DNA of 64,000 nt from the NCBI GenBank assembly GCA_947501845.1, contig CANMXP010000001.1:248001-312000 (forward strand). The letters run 5' to 3'. The notes under the pieces were generated by a model. It was not told the origin of the DNA and searched no databases. It was given only the letters and a program-made list of their open reading frames with translations. The position numbers were made by a program, and so were the translations under genes. Source of the stretch: an uncultured Flavobacteriaceae bacterium (lineage in GTDB: Bacteria; Bacteroidota; Bacteroidia; Flavobacteriales; Flavobacteriaceae). Of the stretch, positions 16,629 to 25,995 are shown in pieces (the first letter of the stretch is position 1; each line of letters starts with the position of its first letter).

Positions 16629-17384
16629 ATGCTAACAAAAAGAATCATACCCTGCCTAGACATTAAAAATGGCCGAACCGTAAAAGGTGTTAATTTTGTT
16701 GATTTACGTGATGCTGGTGACCCTGTTGAATTGGCCAAGCAATATGCCGATATTGGAGCAGATGAATTGGTCTTTTTAGATATTTCGGCAACGTTAGAAG
16801 GGCGGGCTACTACTTTAGATATGGTATTACATGTCGCGGAGCAAGTAAACATCCCATTTACCGTTGGCGGTGGGATCTCATCTATTGGAGATGTAGATGC
16901 TTTATTAAAATGTGGGGCAGATAAAGTCTCCATAAATTCATCAGCCGTTAAAAGACCTGAACTGGTTAATGAACTATCCGATAAATTTGGTAGTCAATGT
17001 GTTGTTGTTGCTATAGATGCAAAACAAGTAGATGGTGAATGGAAAGTACATTTGGCTGGAGGTAGTATTTCAACCGATATTGATTTGTTTGAATGGGCAA
17101 AAGAAGTGGAAACACGTGGTGCAGGAGAAATTCTGTTTACCTCCATGAATCATGACGGTACTAAAAATGGTTTTGCTAATGAGGCTTTAGCCAAGCTGTC
17201 TGAGGCTTTAAACATTCCAATTATAGCCTCTGGGGGAGCAGGAAATGTACAGCATTTTATAGATACCTTTAAAGAAGGCAAGTCTGATGCTGCTTTGGCT
17301 GCTAGCGTATTTCATTTTGGTGAAATTCCAATTCCAGACTTAAAAAAAGAATTAAAAGCGAATAATATAGAAGTGCGACTATAA
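16629..17384 (+). CDS. hisF: Imidazole glycerol phosphate synthase, cyclase subunit
   Basis: HisF is the cyclase TIM barrel that receives ammonia from HisH. The 251-residue product shows [20 protein letters not shown] (catalytic D11), VGGGISS, the second catalytic Asp region [21 protein letters not shown] and IASGGAGN, all at standard positions. A short palindrome follows the stop codon. Confidence 0.97.
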   Translation: MLTKRIIPCLDIKNGRTVKGVNFVDLRDAGDPVELAKQYADIGADELVFLDISATLEGRATTLDMVLHVAEQVNIPFTVGGGISSIGDVDALLKCGADKVSINSSAVKRPELVNELSDKFGSQCVVVAIDAKQVDGEWKVHLAGGSISTDIDLFEWAKEVETRGAGEILFTSMNHDGTKNGFANEALAKLSEALNIPIIASGGAGNVQHFIDTFKEGKSDAALAASVFHFGEIPIPDLKKELKANNIEVRL

Positions 17385-17386
17385 TC

Positions 17387-17402
17387 CCCTTGCCCCAAAG
17401 GG
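17387..17402. repeat. Short palindrome between hisF and hisIE
   Basis: CCCTT (17387-17391), loop GCCCCA, AAGGG (17398-17402), 2 bases after the hisF stop; no T run, so it is unlikely to terminate. Confidence 0.45.
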
Positions 17403-17428
17403 AATTTTACGAGTAAAAAATTAAAGTT

Positions 17429-18055
17429 ATGATAAATAAAAAAAATATAAATATTATTTCTCCCTCTTGGAGGGAGTTAGAAGGGGCTCTCGTTCCAGCA
17501 ATCATACAAGACGCTACCACTAAAAATGTATTGATGCTGGGATATATGAACGAAGATGCTTATCAAAAAACAATTGAAACCAAACAGGTAACTTTTTTTA
17601 GCAGGAGCAAACAACGGTTATGGACTAAAGGAGAAGAGAGTGGCAACTTTTTAAACCTAGTTGATATAAAAAATGATTGTGATAACGATACACTTTTAAT
17701 TCAGGTAAACCCTGTTGGCCCTACATGCCACAAAGGCACAGACACTTGTTGGAAAACAGAGAACGAACAATCGTATGGTTTTTTCTCAACCTTAGAGAAC
17801 GTTATTACAGAACGTATTTCTAATAAAGACACCAAAAAATCATACGTTGCAAGTCTATTTGATAAAGGCATTAATAAAATAGCCCAAAAAGTAGGAGAGG
17901 AGGCTGTAGAAACTGTTATTGAAGCTATGGATAATAACGACGAACTGTTTTTATATGAATCTGCCGACTTATTATTTCACTATTTAATGCTACTTAAAGC
18001 TAAAGGATTCAGCTTAAAAGATATTGAGGAAGAATTAAAAGGAAGACACAAATAA
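17429..18055 (+). CDS. hisIE: Bifunctional phosphoribosyl-AMP cyclohydrolase / phosphoribosyl-ATP pyrophosphatase
   Basis: The fused enzyme supplies steps 2 and 3 of histidine synthesis. Residues about 20-115 are HisI (MLGYMNEDAY, FFSRSKQRLWTKGEESGN, and the metal Cys region GPTCHKGTDTCW). Residues about 120-208 are HisE (EEAVETVIEA and ESADLLFHYLMLL). At 208 residues it is slightly longer than expected because the N-terminal residues PSWRELEG are encoded by a palindromic repeat (CTCCCTC / GAGGGAG, 17460-17476) that sits in frame. It is the last gene of the his operon. Confidence 0.95.
   Translation: MINKKNINIISPSWRELEGALVPAIIQDATTKNVLMLGYMNEDAYQKTIETKQVTFFSRSKQRLWTKGEESGNFLNLVDIKNDCDNDTLLIQVNPVGPTCHKGTDTCWKTENEQSYGFFSTLENVITERISNKDTKKSYVASLFDKGINKIAQKVGEEAVETVIEAMDNNDELFLYESADLLFHYLMLLKAKGFSLKDIEEELKGRHK
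17460..17476. repeat. Palindrome encoded within the N-terminus of hisIE
   Basis: CTCCCTC, loop TTG, GAGGGAG: perfect 7-bp arms. It is read in frame as part of SPSWRELEG. Confidence 0.65.
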
Positions 18056-18101
18056 TTAAATTTCATTATATTTACATTATAATAATTAAAATTATTGCCC
18101 C

Positions 18102-18449
18102 ATGAATCTACAAAAAACCATCCTATCTTTATTATTTTTTGTAATTACGTCATCAGCTGTATTTGCTCAAAAAGATATCGATACTAAAGTAAATGACTTC
18201 ATTCAACGTGATAATGTTATGCTGACAGAGAATGATAAAAGTTTAAAGCTTTCAGAAATACAACAAGCTAAGGCTAAGGAAATTTATAAAGCGCTTATTC
18301 TTTTTCAAGCAGAAACATCTAAATCAAAGAAAAAGAAAGAAGGCTATAAAAAGGAATTGCAAGCTAAACGTATAGAAACCTTAGATGCAATAAAAAAAAT
18401 GTTAACTTCCAAACAGTTGGCAGCCTATAACGCTTATGGAGCGAAATAG
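18102..18449 (+). CDS. Small secreted protein, helical, Spy-like in outline
   Basis: The 115-residue protein has a clear signal peptide (MNLQKTILSLLFFVITSSAVFA, cut before Q23). The mature part is almost all helix and rich in Lys and Gln, ending KKMLTSKQLAAYNAY. The pattern LTxKQ near the C-terminus recalls the LTxxQ motif of Spy/CpxP-like periplasmic chaperones, but this is only a resemblance. It follows the his operon after 46 bases and is probably transcribed separately, ending at a bidirectional terminator. Confidence 0.55.
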   Translation: MNLQKTILSLLFFVITSSAVFAQKDIDTKVNDFIQRDNVMLTENDKSLKLSEIQQAKAKEIYKALILFQAETSKSKKKKEGYKKELQAKRIETLDAIKKMLTSKQLAAYNAYGAK

Positions 18450-18481
18450 CAACTTCTATTAATCATAATTAAAACAAAAAG

Positions 18482-18517
18482 AAAAGGGCATTAGAAATAT
18501 TCTAATACCCTTTTTTT
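18482..18517. terminator. Bidirectional terminator between convergent genes
   Basis: Stem AAAAGGGCATTAGAA / TTCTAATACCCTTTT with one mismatch and a 3-base loop. T runs occur on both strands, serving the secreted-protein gene (+) and the membrane-protein gene (-). Confidence 0.85.
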
Positions 18518-18540
18518 AGTTAATCAGTTAAGCTATTATA

Positions 18541-18960
18541 TCATGAAATCCATCCTTTTGCATGAGATTTTCTGGAAAACCAAAGAAAAATAAATGCAAA
18601 GATGATAATCATAACTGTCATCCATAAATTAGTAACTTTTCCACTAATAAAAGCATACCCCATTTGGAGAATTACAGCAATTAATGAAATTAACCAAAAG
18701 ATTGTCGCCCATTTTTTTCTCAATAAAAGCCCAATAGCACCAATAACACCTGCAAAAACTGCAATGGCAAATACAGCGGTAAGCCATGAAGGTGCGCTTG
18801 CAGCTATTTCAAGCTCTTCGGCAGAGAAAGCATTACGATATCTTTCTGTATTGTAAGCTTGCCCTAAATAACCGTCTACTCCAAGTCCGTTCCAGATAAG
18901 TGCAATAACACTTACTATCCAGAACCAAACAGGTGGTTTAATTGTTGATGCTTCAGTCAT
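18541..18960 (-). CDS. Four-helix conserved membrane protein
   Basis: The 139-residue protein has four predicted transmembrane segments (about 12-30, 58-80, 85-105, 112-130) and few charged residues between them. The first helix starts PPVWFWIVSVIALIWNGLG and is followed by a loop with GYLGQAYNTERYR. Similar Bacteroidota proteins have been loosely labelled sugar transporters without evidence. No catalytic motif is seen, so I assign no function. It stands alone on the minus strand. Confidence 0.6.
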   Translation of the reverse strand: MTEASTIKPPVWFWIVSVIALIWNGLGVDGYLGQAYNTERYRNAFSAEELEIAASAPSWLTAVFAIAVFAGVIGAIGLLLRKKWATIFWLISLIAVILQMGYAFISGKVTNLWMTVMIIIFAFIFLWFSRKSHAKGWIS

Positions 18961-19111
18961 AATATTAGTTTTTAATTAGTTATTTTGTTATACAAGTTAT
19001 AAATTTTTTCTAATAATTAATTAAGAGTATTCCTTTTAATGCTAATATTAAAGCATTAGTAATCATACAATAAATCGTTCTTGTATCATCTTAATTAAAG
19101 AACTGGTAATA

Positions 19112-19152
19112 ATAAAAAAGCAAAAAAGCCTATTTGAAAATTCAAATAGGCT
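19112..19152 (-). terminator. Terminator after the SusC/SusD operon
   Basis: A perfect 12-bp stem AGCCTATTTGAA / TTCAAATAGGCT with a 2-base loop is followed on the minus strand by T-rich sequence. Confidence 0.88.
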
Positions 19153-19177
19153 CTTTATTGTATTTAAACTAAAACTG

Positions 19178-20785
19178 TTAAGGTCTAACTTCTTTTTTAA
19201 CAATATAGAAGTTATCAAAATACGCTACATAATTTTGCCCAGGACCTAAAATTCTAAAATATATTCTTGCTAATGGTTGTGCATTAGTTACTTCAAAACT
19301 TTGTTCTAGCCACTGTCCTACAGGTTTGTCTGGACTGTTCCAGAATTGTCTCCACTCATTTAGGAACCACAAACCAATTTCGGAAGGAAGAACATCTCTA
19401 GACTCAACATACATCCAATATTTCACTTCATAAGTTACACCAGTTTCAAAAATTATTGGATCATCTAAATATACTTCAGCAGCACATCTTTCACCATTAG
19501 CCATACTCATTTTCATACTATAATCGCCATGATAAGCTCTTTCATCGGTCCATTCTAAGCCACCTTCATTTGCTCCCCAAGCAGGTGCAAAAGGTTGCCA
19601 TGGTGCCCCAAAGTCTTCAAAACTACCAAAAACATCACCTAATAAGTTTACATCGTGCATAATTACAGGTGCATCTGCAAAAGCAACTGGAGTACGTGTA
19701 TCTGTCGATTCTATACCACTTCCTGGTAAAAGTGTTACTGTGATTACATCTGGTCTATAAATAGGATCTGCTAATACAATGTCTAAGAAAGTTGCATCAT
19801 CTTCATTAATCGTAACCGATGCAACTGGGAAAATGACACCATTAACATCAACCTCAAAGAAAGATTCTTTGTTTATAAATGGTGCAAATTCACCATTAAA
19901 AGGAATGCTGATAGTTTCGTCTTCTGACTCGGCAATTTCACCCGTAAGTTCAAACGGTTTACTGGAAGGTATAACCTTAATAGGTCGTGGTATAACGTAT
20001 TGATCGAAATCTCCAGGGATGTTTTGTCCTTGTCTTGAAACGTTTACACCAGCTTCAAAATTCCCTAATCTCTTAAATATAATTTGTGCCACTTCATCGC
20101 TACTAGAAGCAATAACATCATCTTCTTGCTGTTCAACACCTTCGGCCAAAGCGTTTCTTACAAACCACCATCTGTCGGTTGGCTCACCAATTGTAGTAAG
20201 ATCTGTAAACTCTAGAAAGTCACCAGCTTCAACATAAATAGTATCGTTACTTTCGTGTTCAATAACTATATCATTTTGTTTAACTTGGATTTCAGGAATA
20301 ATTGTATCGTAAACTTTTACACTAAATGTTGTGTCAATAACCCAGGTGTTACCTGCTTCTTTGGCAGCTAAAGTGTATGGGTTTCCATCTCTAAACCCTC
20401 TAAACTCTACATATTCATCAAAGACATTAAATAATCTTACTTTCTGTTGTCCAGATTTTTTAAAGTATACATGTATCGTTTTATCTGTTGAAGTTGTGTC
20501 TCCAGGGTTGATAATTTTCTGTTCGTATATATCTGAGGAATCTCTACTTTTAAAAGGTCCTTTTAGGAAGAAATTCCCTTCGTCAATTGTCCACTCATGG
20601 TGTGTATATCCTCGAGATAAATTAGTAAAGGATATATATTCAAAGATATTTATTTCTAAAGGTTTTTGACCTTGGCTGGTATAAAATCCAGTATCTGAAA
20701 ACTCATTTGGTGCATCGTAACTATCATCCTGACACCCAAAGAAGGCTAGAACTAGTATGACAGCTATTAAATATATATTTTTCAT
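19178..20785 (-). CDS. Surface lipoprotein of the SusC/SusD locus (putative glycan-binding protein)
   Basis: The 535-residue protein has a lipoprotein signal (FFGC, Cys 18) followed by QDDSYD, an acidic surface-export signal. Residues about 40-290 look like PKD/Ig-type beta-sandwich domains (THHEWTIDEGNFFLKG, PTDRWWFVRNA). A C-terminal jelly-roll domain (about 385-535, starting FGSFEDFG and ending YFDNFYIVKKE) resembles carbohydrate-binding modules of the CBM4/9 type. Its place 9 bases after susD fits a surface glycan-binding protein. The ligand is unknown and no enzyme active site is visible. Confidence 0.7.
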   Translation of the reverse strand: MKNIYLIAVILVLAFFGCQDDSYDAPNEFSDTGFYTSQGQKPLEINIFEYISFTNLSRGYTHHEWTIDEGNFFLKGPFKSRDSSDIYEQKIINPGDTTSTDKTIHVYFKKSGQQKVRLFNVFDEYVEFRGFRDGNPYTLAAKEAGNTWVIDTTFSVKVYDTIIPEIQVKQNDIVIEHESNDTIYVEAGDFLEFTDLTTIGEPTDRWWFVRNALAEGVEQQEDDVIASSSDEVAQIIFKRLGNFEAGVNVSRQGQNIPGDFDQYVIPRPIKVIPSSKPFELTGEIAESEDETISIPFNGEFAPFINKESFFEVDVNGVIFPVASVTINEDDATFLDIVLADPIYRPDVITVTLLPGSGIESTDTRTPVAFADAPVIMHDVNLLGDVFGSFEDFGAPWQPFAPAWGANEGGLEWTDERAYHGDYSMKMSMANGERCAAEVYLDDPIIFETGVTYEVKYWMYVESRDVLPSEIGLWFLNEWRQFWNSPDKPVGQWLEQSFEVTNAQPLARIYFRILGPGQNYVAYFDNFYIVKKEVRP

Positions 20786-20794
20786 AATCTTTTT

Positions 20795-22576
20795 TTAATT
20801 ATATAAATTAGGATTAGCAATTGTTTCACTATTTGGTATAGGCCAATAAGCATGGTTCGCTTCATTATAGTTTACCGCTGCTTCTTGAAACTCATTCCAA
20901 TCAAGATCTACCTCAGGATCAGATGCATCTAGCTCTTTAACAATAGAGGCCCATCTCCATTGCATTGAACCGTCCTCTTTTTCAATTTCATAATGATCTG
21001 CTGCATATCTTTTGGTAGCTAACTCTTCAAAACGTTGCTTTTTAATACCCCATCTTCTAAGGTCAATATTTCTATTTCCACCATCACCTTCGGCAGATAA
21101 TTCAAGCGGGTATTCTACATACATTAAATGATTCATTAATCTGTCTGCATCATAAACCTCATTATCATGATCATTTAATGGAAATTCTCCAGATCCTATA
21201 GGTCCTAATAGTCTAACACCAGATCTACGTCTTATTTTATTAATATATAGCATTGCTTCGTTAACATCACCTGTTTGAACCATACACTCAGCATATTGTA
21301 AATAAATCTCAGCCAAACGTATTAATCTTTGGTTAATTCCAGAACGTACTTTTCCTGGTGTAATATCTGCCTCTTTTTCAAAGCCTAAATCCCAATTGGT
21401 GTGTTTTCTCCAAAAGCATGTCATTTTAACATTAAAATTAGCGGCCTGTCCTGTTTTAGAAAATCCATAATATTCCATATCATCATCATCTACCAATGCT
21501 ACAGACCAAGACGTTCTTAAACTAAACCTTCTAAATCTTTGGGTTCCATCTTCTTCTGTAATCATATTTCTAGGATCAGAGAAGTCTAAAGGGTCATTTC
21601 TATATTCTAAAATCAACCAGTTTGCTGCTACTGCACCAAACCATTGACCAGGTGCTCCTGTAAACTGTCTGTCATAACCACTAGTTGAGGCCGTATCTCT
21701 AGCATCCCAAGGGTTTAACTCATTTTTATAATCTATAGAATATACCAACTCTAAAATAGACTCTTCGTTAAGCTCGTCCAGTGTTGTAAAGTTGCTTCCT
21801 ATGTTTGGTGTTAAGCTATATCCAAATTCATCTATAACACGTTTAAAAAGAACAGCTGCTTCAGTATAATTTCCAGCATATAAATACGATTGCCCCATAA
21901 TGGCAACGGCAGCCCCAGCTGTCACTTTACCTTTTTCTTTATCATCCCAAGTAGCAGGTAAGTTTTCTGAAGCATACTGCAAATCTGCTAGATAAAATTG
22001 TCTTACTTCATCAGCTGTACTAACAGGTCTATAGTATCCATTATCACCACCAGCTACAATATCCCAAATAGGAACAGAGCCACCATTAAATGAATTGTGA
22101 AGATTAAAATAAGCATACCCTCTAATGAATCTGGCTTGAGCTAAAATCAGGTCGTTTTCTTCTTCAAGATCTTCATTACCAAAAGTGCCTCCTAACCGTT
22201 CTGTAGCTTCAATAACCTGATTGGCTCTAAAGACAGTTGTATATAAAGCTCCCCATTTTTGATTAATAACATTGGAAGCTTCATTAAAGGTTTGCAAATA
22301 ATACTCATTGGTATTGTTGGGTCTTTGCCAACCACTAGACCAAGCTAAATCTGATCTTGACAATTCGTTTACCAAATGGTAATTGTGTGGAGAAGCCATT
22401 CCTTTATAGGCTCCAACAATTCCTAATCTTAGATCGTGAATATCATCCCAAAATGTTTCAGTTGATATAGCATTAGGGTTAGATTCTTCGAGAAAGTCGT
22501 CTTTACATCCTGTTATAATCGAGCTAAATGCCAAAATCAGGATTATCTTAATATTTAATATTTTTTTCATAATCAT
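20795..22576 (-). CDS. SusD/RagB-family nutrient-binding lipoprotein
   Basis: The 593-residue protein has a lipoprotein signal (IITGC, Cys 24) with acidic KDDFLEES after it, then the helical TPR-like SusD fold: WDDIHDLRLGIVGAYKGM, the LILAQARFIRGYAYFNLHNSFNG repeat, and the C-terminal ALYINKIRRRSGV and RRWGIKKQRFEE regions. SusD proteins sit on the cell surface as lids over SusC channels and bind the glycan or peptide. It lies between susC (9 bases) and the third gene (9 bases), so the three are one transcription unit. Confidence 0.93.
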   Translation of the reverse strand: MIMKKILNIKIILILAFSSIITGCKDDFLEESNPNAISTETFWDDIHDLRLGIVGAYKGMASPHNYHLVNELSRSDLAWSSGWQRPNNTNEYYLQTFNEASNVINQKWGALYTTVFRANQVIEATERLGGTFGNEDLEEENDLILAQARFIRGYAYFNLHNSFNGGSVPIWDIVAGGDNGYYRPVSTADEVRQFYLADLQYASENLPATWDDKEKGKVTAGAAVAIMGQSYLYAGNYTEAAVLFKRVIDEFGYSLTPNIGSNFTTLDELNEESILELVYSIDYKNELNPWDARDTASTSGYDRQFTGAPGQWFGAVAANWLILEYRNDPLDFSDPRNMITEEDGTQRFRRFSLRTSWSVALVDDDDMEYYGFSKTGQAANFNVKMTCFWRKHTNWDLGFEKEADITPGKVRSGINQRLIRLAEIYLQYAECMVQTGDVNEAMLYINKIRRRSGVRLLGPIGSGEFPLNDHDNEVYDADRLMNHLMYVEYPLELSAEGDGGNRNIDLRRWGIKKQRFEELATKRYAADHYEIEKEDGSMQWRWASIVKELDASDPEVDLDWNEFQEAAVNYNEANHAYWPIPNSETIANPNLYN

Positions 22577-22585
22577 TTTTTTAGT

Positions 22586-25500
22586 TTAGAATTCAAATTG
22601 TAAACCAGCTCTTACTTGAGAACTCACCGGATAGGTTCCTTTATCTATACCTCTGGTACTTAAACCGTTATTACCTACTTCTGGATCGAATCCATCATAT
22701 TCGGTAAGGGTCAAAATATTTTGTCCTGTTACATAAAATCGCAACTTGGACAATCCAAATTTTTCTAATTTACTTTTAGGGATACTATAACCTAGTGTGA
22801 TATTACGTAATCTAACAAAAGTGCCATCCTCTAACCAGTAATCAGTTCGGCCTCTAACGTTGTCATGTGTTTGAGATCCTCTATATATAGGTATTTGAGA
22901 TGTTGGGTTTTGTGGTGTCCATCCATAAATTAAATCTTGGTGGTTTCCTACTTGGTAAGCAAAAGCTTTGTTACCATTCATGATTTCTCCTCCAAAGGCA
23001 CCATACCACTGCATAGAAAAATCAAAGTTTTTAAACGATGACGAGAAGTTGAACCCCATTTCGAACTCAGGATTTCCACTTCCAGAATATTGCCTGTCAT
23101 TAAGGTTAATGATACCATCTCCTGCATCTGCTATGCCATCTCCATCAGTATCTACAGTTAAGGCATCTATCATTCTTAAATCACCTAGCTTAGCTTGACT
23201 CGTAGGGAACTCTAGCAAATATTCAGCCAGTTCTTCATCTGTTTGTATAACACCATCAGTTTTAATTAACATAAAGGCTCCTGCTTCTATACCTTCTTTT
23301 ACTATAGATACCTGATCAGTATCATTATCTGTTCCAGAAATAGTACTATCACCAAAATAAAATTCTTTATTGGTTTCACTCATTCTAGTAATCTTATTTT
23401 CATTTTTAGTAAAGGTTAAACCAGCATTCCACGAAAATTTACCTTTACTTCGGTAATTTGCTGTCAATTCTACTCCTTGATTAACCATATCTCCAATATT
23501 AAGTATTACCTCAGAGTTGTTACCACTACCACCTCCAACAGTAGGAGGAAGCCTTACAGGGAATAGCATATCTTTTTTATTGGTTCTGTAAATTTCAGAA
23601 GAGAAAGTAAGTTGGTTATTGAAAAAACCTAAATCATACCCAAAGTTTGTAGAGACAGACGTTTCCCATCTTACATTTTCGTTGGCAAAAGATTGCTGTG
23701 TAGCTCCTAACTGTAAGTTTTGATTAGTACCTGCTCCAAACACATAATCATTTTCCAAAATAATAACGGGTCCAAAAGCATATTCTTGAATCCCTTGGTT
23801 ACCTGTTGTTCCATGACTTGCTCTTATTTTAAAAGAAGACACTACAGGCTTTATTGATTCCCAAAAAGTTTCATCAGATACATTCCAACCTGCTGAGAAA
23901 GATGGAAAAATACCCCAAGGTTCTTTTTTGAATTTTGAAGACCCATCTCTTCTTACACCAGCACTAAACAGGTATTTACCTTTATAATTATATTGAACCC
24001 TACCAAACATACCTATTAAAGTGTTTACCCTATCTTGTGTCCATCTGTTGGTACCTGTACCTGCATTTGGATCGGCAGTAGCTCCATTTAGTACAGTAAT
24101 TCCATTATCTGCTATATCAAACTTTGAAGCAAAAAATTGAGAATACGTATATTTTTCTGCAGAATATGTTGCTGTCAATTGGAAGTTATGGTTACCAAAA
24201 CTCTTTTTGAAATTAAGAATGTTTTCCCAAGTATTCTTTTTAGCAAGTGTACTTTCATTATATATTCTTGATCTATCTGTAGTAAGCTCATTACCTTCCC
24301 AATCGTAAGCCCTAAATTTAGGGTTTATGGTAATTCGTGTACCATTATCTCTACTAACAGATGCTCTGGTAGTTAATTTTAAATTATCGTTAAAATTATA
24401 TGTCAAGCTTAATGCTCCATCAAAGTAATGATTTTCAGAATTATCTCTTTGAATTAGTCTAGTCCCTAAATATGAAAGGTTTTGGGCTTGAGACCCATCA
24501 CCAGCATCATCATTTTGTGTATTATCTATTTCTAACTGTGGCTGGTAAGCCGCATAACTAATAACTTCTTTAGTTAATCCCCATGGAGCATATTCCCGCT
24601 CTTCCATTCTGAATGACATAGATGATTGAATGTCCCATTTCCCTTTACTATAAAAAGCATTGGATCTTACATTAAACCTTTCAAGACCAGATTTTATTAT
24701 AACCCCTTCTTGATCGAAGAAATTTGCAGTAACATTATAAGTTAATCCATCTTTTCCTCCCGAAACATTTAAACTGTAGTTTTGGATTGGCGCATGATCA
24801 TTTTCGATAAGAGATTTTAGACTTGTATTATTTGATAACAAATGAGGCGCACGCTCTACAATAGTCCATGTATTTCCAAAAACCGAATTATTTTGAGCAT
24901 TACCAGTTAAAAATAATTGATAAATTTTGTCCTCAAGTCCTAATATAGGCACACCAGAAGTAATACTTTGTACACCATAATAACCATTGGCACTTATTTT
25001 CATCTGGCCTTCTTTTCCTTTTTTGGTTGTTATAATAATAACCCCAGCAGCACCTCTTGTACCATAAACAGCTGCAGATGCAGCATCTTTTAAGACATCT
25101 ATAGTTTCAATCTCTTCGATACTAATTCTTGGATCTCCTTCAAAAGGAATACCATCAACAACATATAAAGGTCTGTTATCACCAAAAACAGATGTTAGAC
25201 CACGAATTTGTACATTAGCTTCATCACCTGGAGCTCCAGAACTAGCAGAAACGGTAACACCTGCTATTTGTCCCTGAAGGGCAGCACCTACATCTGAAGT
25301 GGCAGTATTGATAATGTCTTCAGATTTTACTCTGGCAACGGCTCCTGTTAATTCTTTCTTTTTCTGAGTACCGTATCCAACAACAACAACTTCCTCTAAT
25401 GTAGAAAGGTCCTCTTTTAAATCTACATTAATAGTCGTTTGATCACCTATAATAACTGTCTTGTCAATATAACCTAGGTAACTAACGCTCAACTTGCTTC

Positions 25501-25735
25501 CTGGAGCTGCTTTAATTTCATAGTTTCCATCAAAGTCTGACACAGTACCTGTTGTAGTTCCGTCTACTATTACTGTCGCTCCTGCCAAAGGCTGTCCATC
25601 ACCCGTTATATTCCCTTTAATAGTTGTAGACTGTGCTTGAACTGCACCTACACTGCTTAAGCAAATAAACGTAATTAGAAAAGCCTTGAATTGCCATCTT
25701 TTAAATAGCTTCTTTTCAAGTAATTTAATTTTCAT
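22586..25735 (-). CDS. SusC/RagA-family TonB-dependent receptor
   Basis: The 1049-residue outer-membrane receptor has a signal peptide (residues 1-35, ending AVQAQ), a carboxypeptidase-regulatory-like domain (36-112, IKGNITGDGQPLAGATVIV), the SusC plug signature beginning VVGYGTQKKKELTGAV, the plug segment LKDAASAAVYGTRGAAGVIIITTKKG, and a barrel ending in a terminal aromatic residue (LQFEF). It imports oligomers captured by SusD. It is the first gene of the three-gene operon. No glycoside hydrolase or regulator is adjacent, so the substrate cannot be inferred. Confidence 0.95.
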   Translation of the reverse strand: MKIKLLEKKLFKRWQFKAFLITFICLSSVGAVQAQSTTIKGNITGDGQPLAGATVIVDGTTTGTVSDFDGNYEIKAAPGSKLSVSYLGYIDKTVIIGDQTTINVDLKEDLSTLEEVVVVGYGTQKKKELTGAVARVKSEDIINTATSDVGAALQGQIAGVTVSASSGAPGDEANVQIRGLTSVFGDNRPLYVVDGIPFEGDPRISIEEIETIDVLKDAASAAVYGTRGAAGVIIITTKKGKEGQMKISANGYYGVQSITSGVPILGLEDKIYQLFLTGNAQNNSVFGNTWTIVERAPHLLSNNTSLKSLIENDHAPIQNYSLNVSGGKDGLTYNVTANFFDQEGVIIKSGLERFNVRSNAFYSKGKWDIQSSMSFRMEEREYAPWGLTKEVISYAAYQPQLEIDNTQNDDAGDGSQAQNLSYLGTRLIQRDNSENHYFDGALSLTYNFNDNLKLTTRASVSRDNGTRITINPKFRAYDWEGNELTTDRSRIYNESTLAKKNTWENILNFKKSFGNHNFQLTATYSAEKYTYSQFFASKFDIADNGITVLNGATADPNAGTGTNRWTQDRVNTLIGMFGRVQYNYKGKYLFSAGVRRDGSSKFKKEPWGIFPSFSAGWNVSDETFWESIKPVVSSFKIRASHGTTGNQGIQEYAFGPVIILENDYVFGAGTNQNLQLGATQQSFANENVRWETSVSTNFGYDLGFFNNQLTFSSEIYRTNKKDMLFPVRLPPTVGGGSGNNSEVILNIGDMVNQGVELTANYRSKGKFSWNAGLTFTKNENKITRMSETNKEFYFGDSTISGTDNDTDQVSIVKEGIEAGAFMLIKTDGVIQTDEELAEYLLEFPTSQAKLGDLRMIDALTVDTDGDGIADAGDGIINLNDRQYSGSGNPEFEMGFNFSSSFKNFDFSMQWYGAFGGEIMNGNKAFAYQVGNHQDLIYGWTPQNPTSQIPIYRGSQTHDNVRGRTDYWLEDGTFVRLRNITLGYSIPKSKLEKFGLSKLRFYVTGQNILTLTEYDGFDPEVGNNGLSTRGIDKGTYPVSSQVRAGLQFEF

Positions 25736-25995
25736 ATTTTATATTAGTTAAAGTTTAAGTGACAAATATTGCTAATTAATGAAGTAAAGAAGGAAACGCA
25801 TGTACTTATAACTAAAACATATGTTCTAAATCTTAAATTTTTATTAATTTTTTGTAAACAATTATTTACTTGATATATTCGTAAATAGCTGTAAATAAAG
25901 AGTTTTGAGATTGCTTAGCTTTTAAACACATTTTTTGCTTTTTAAGCTAGTATTAGTTGGTAAAATGGCCTATTTTACAGCCCAATTTTAAAAGA

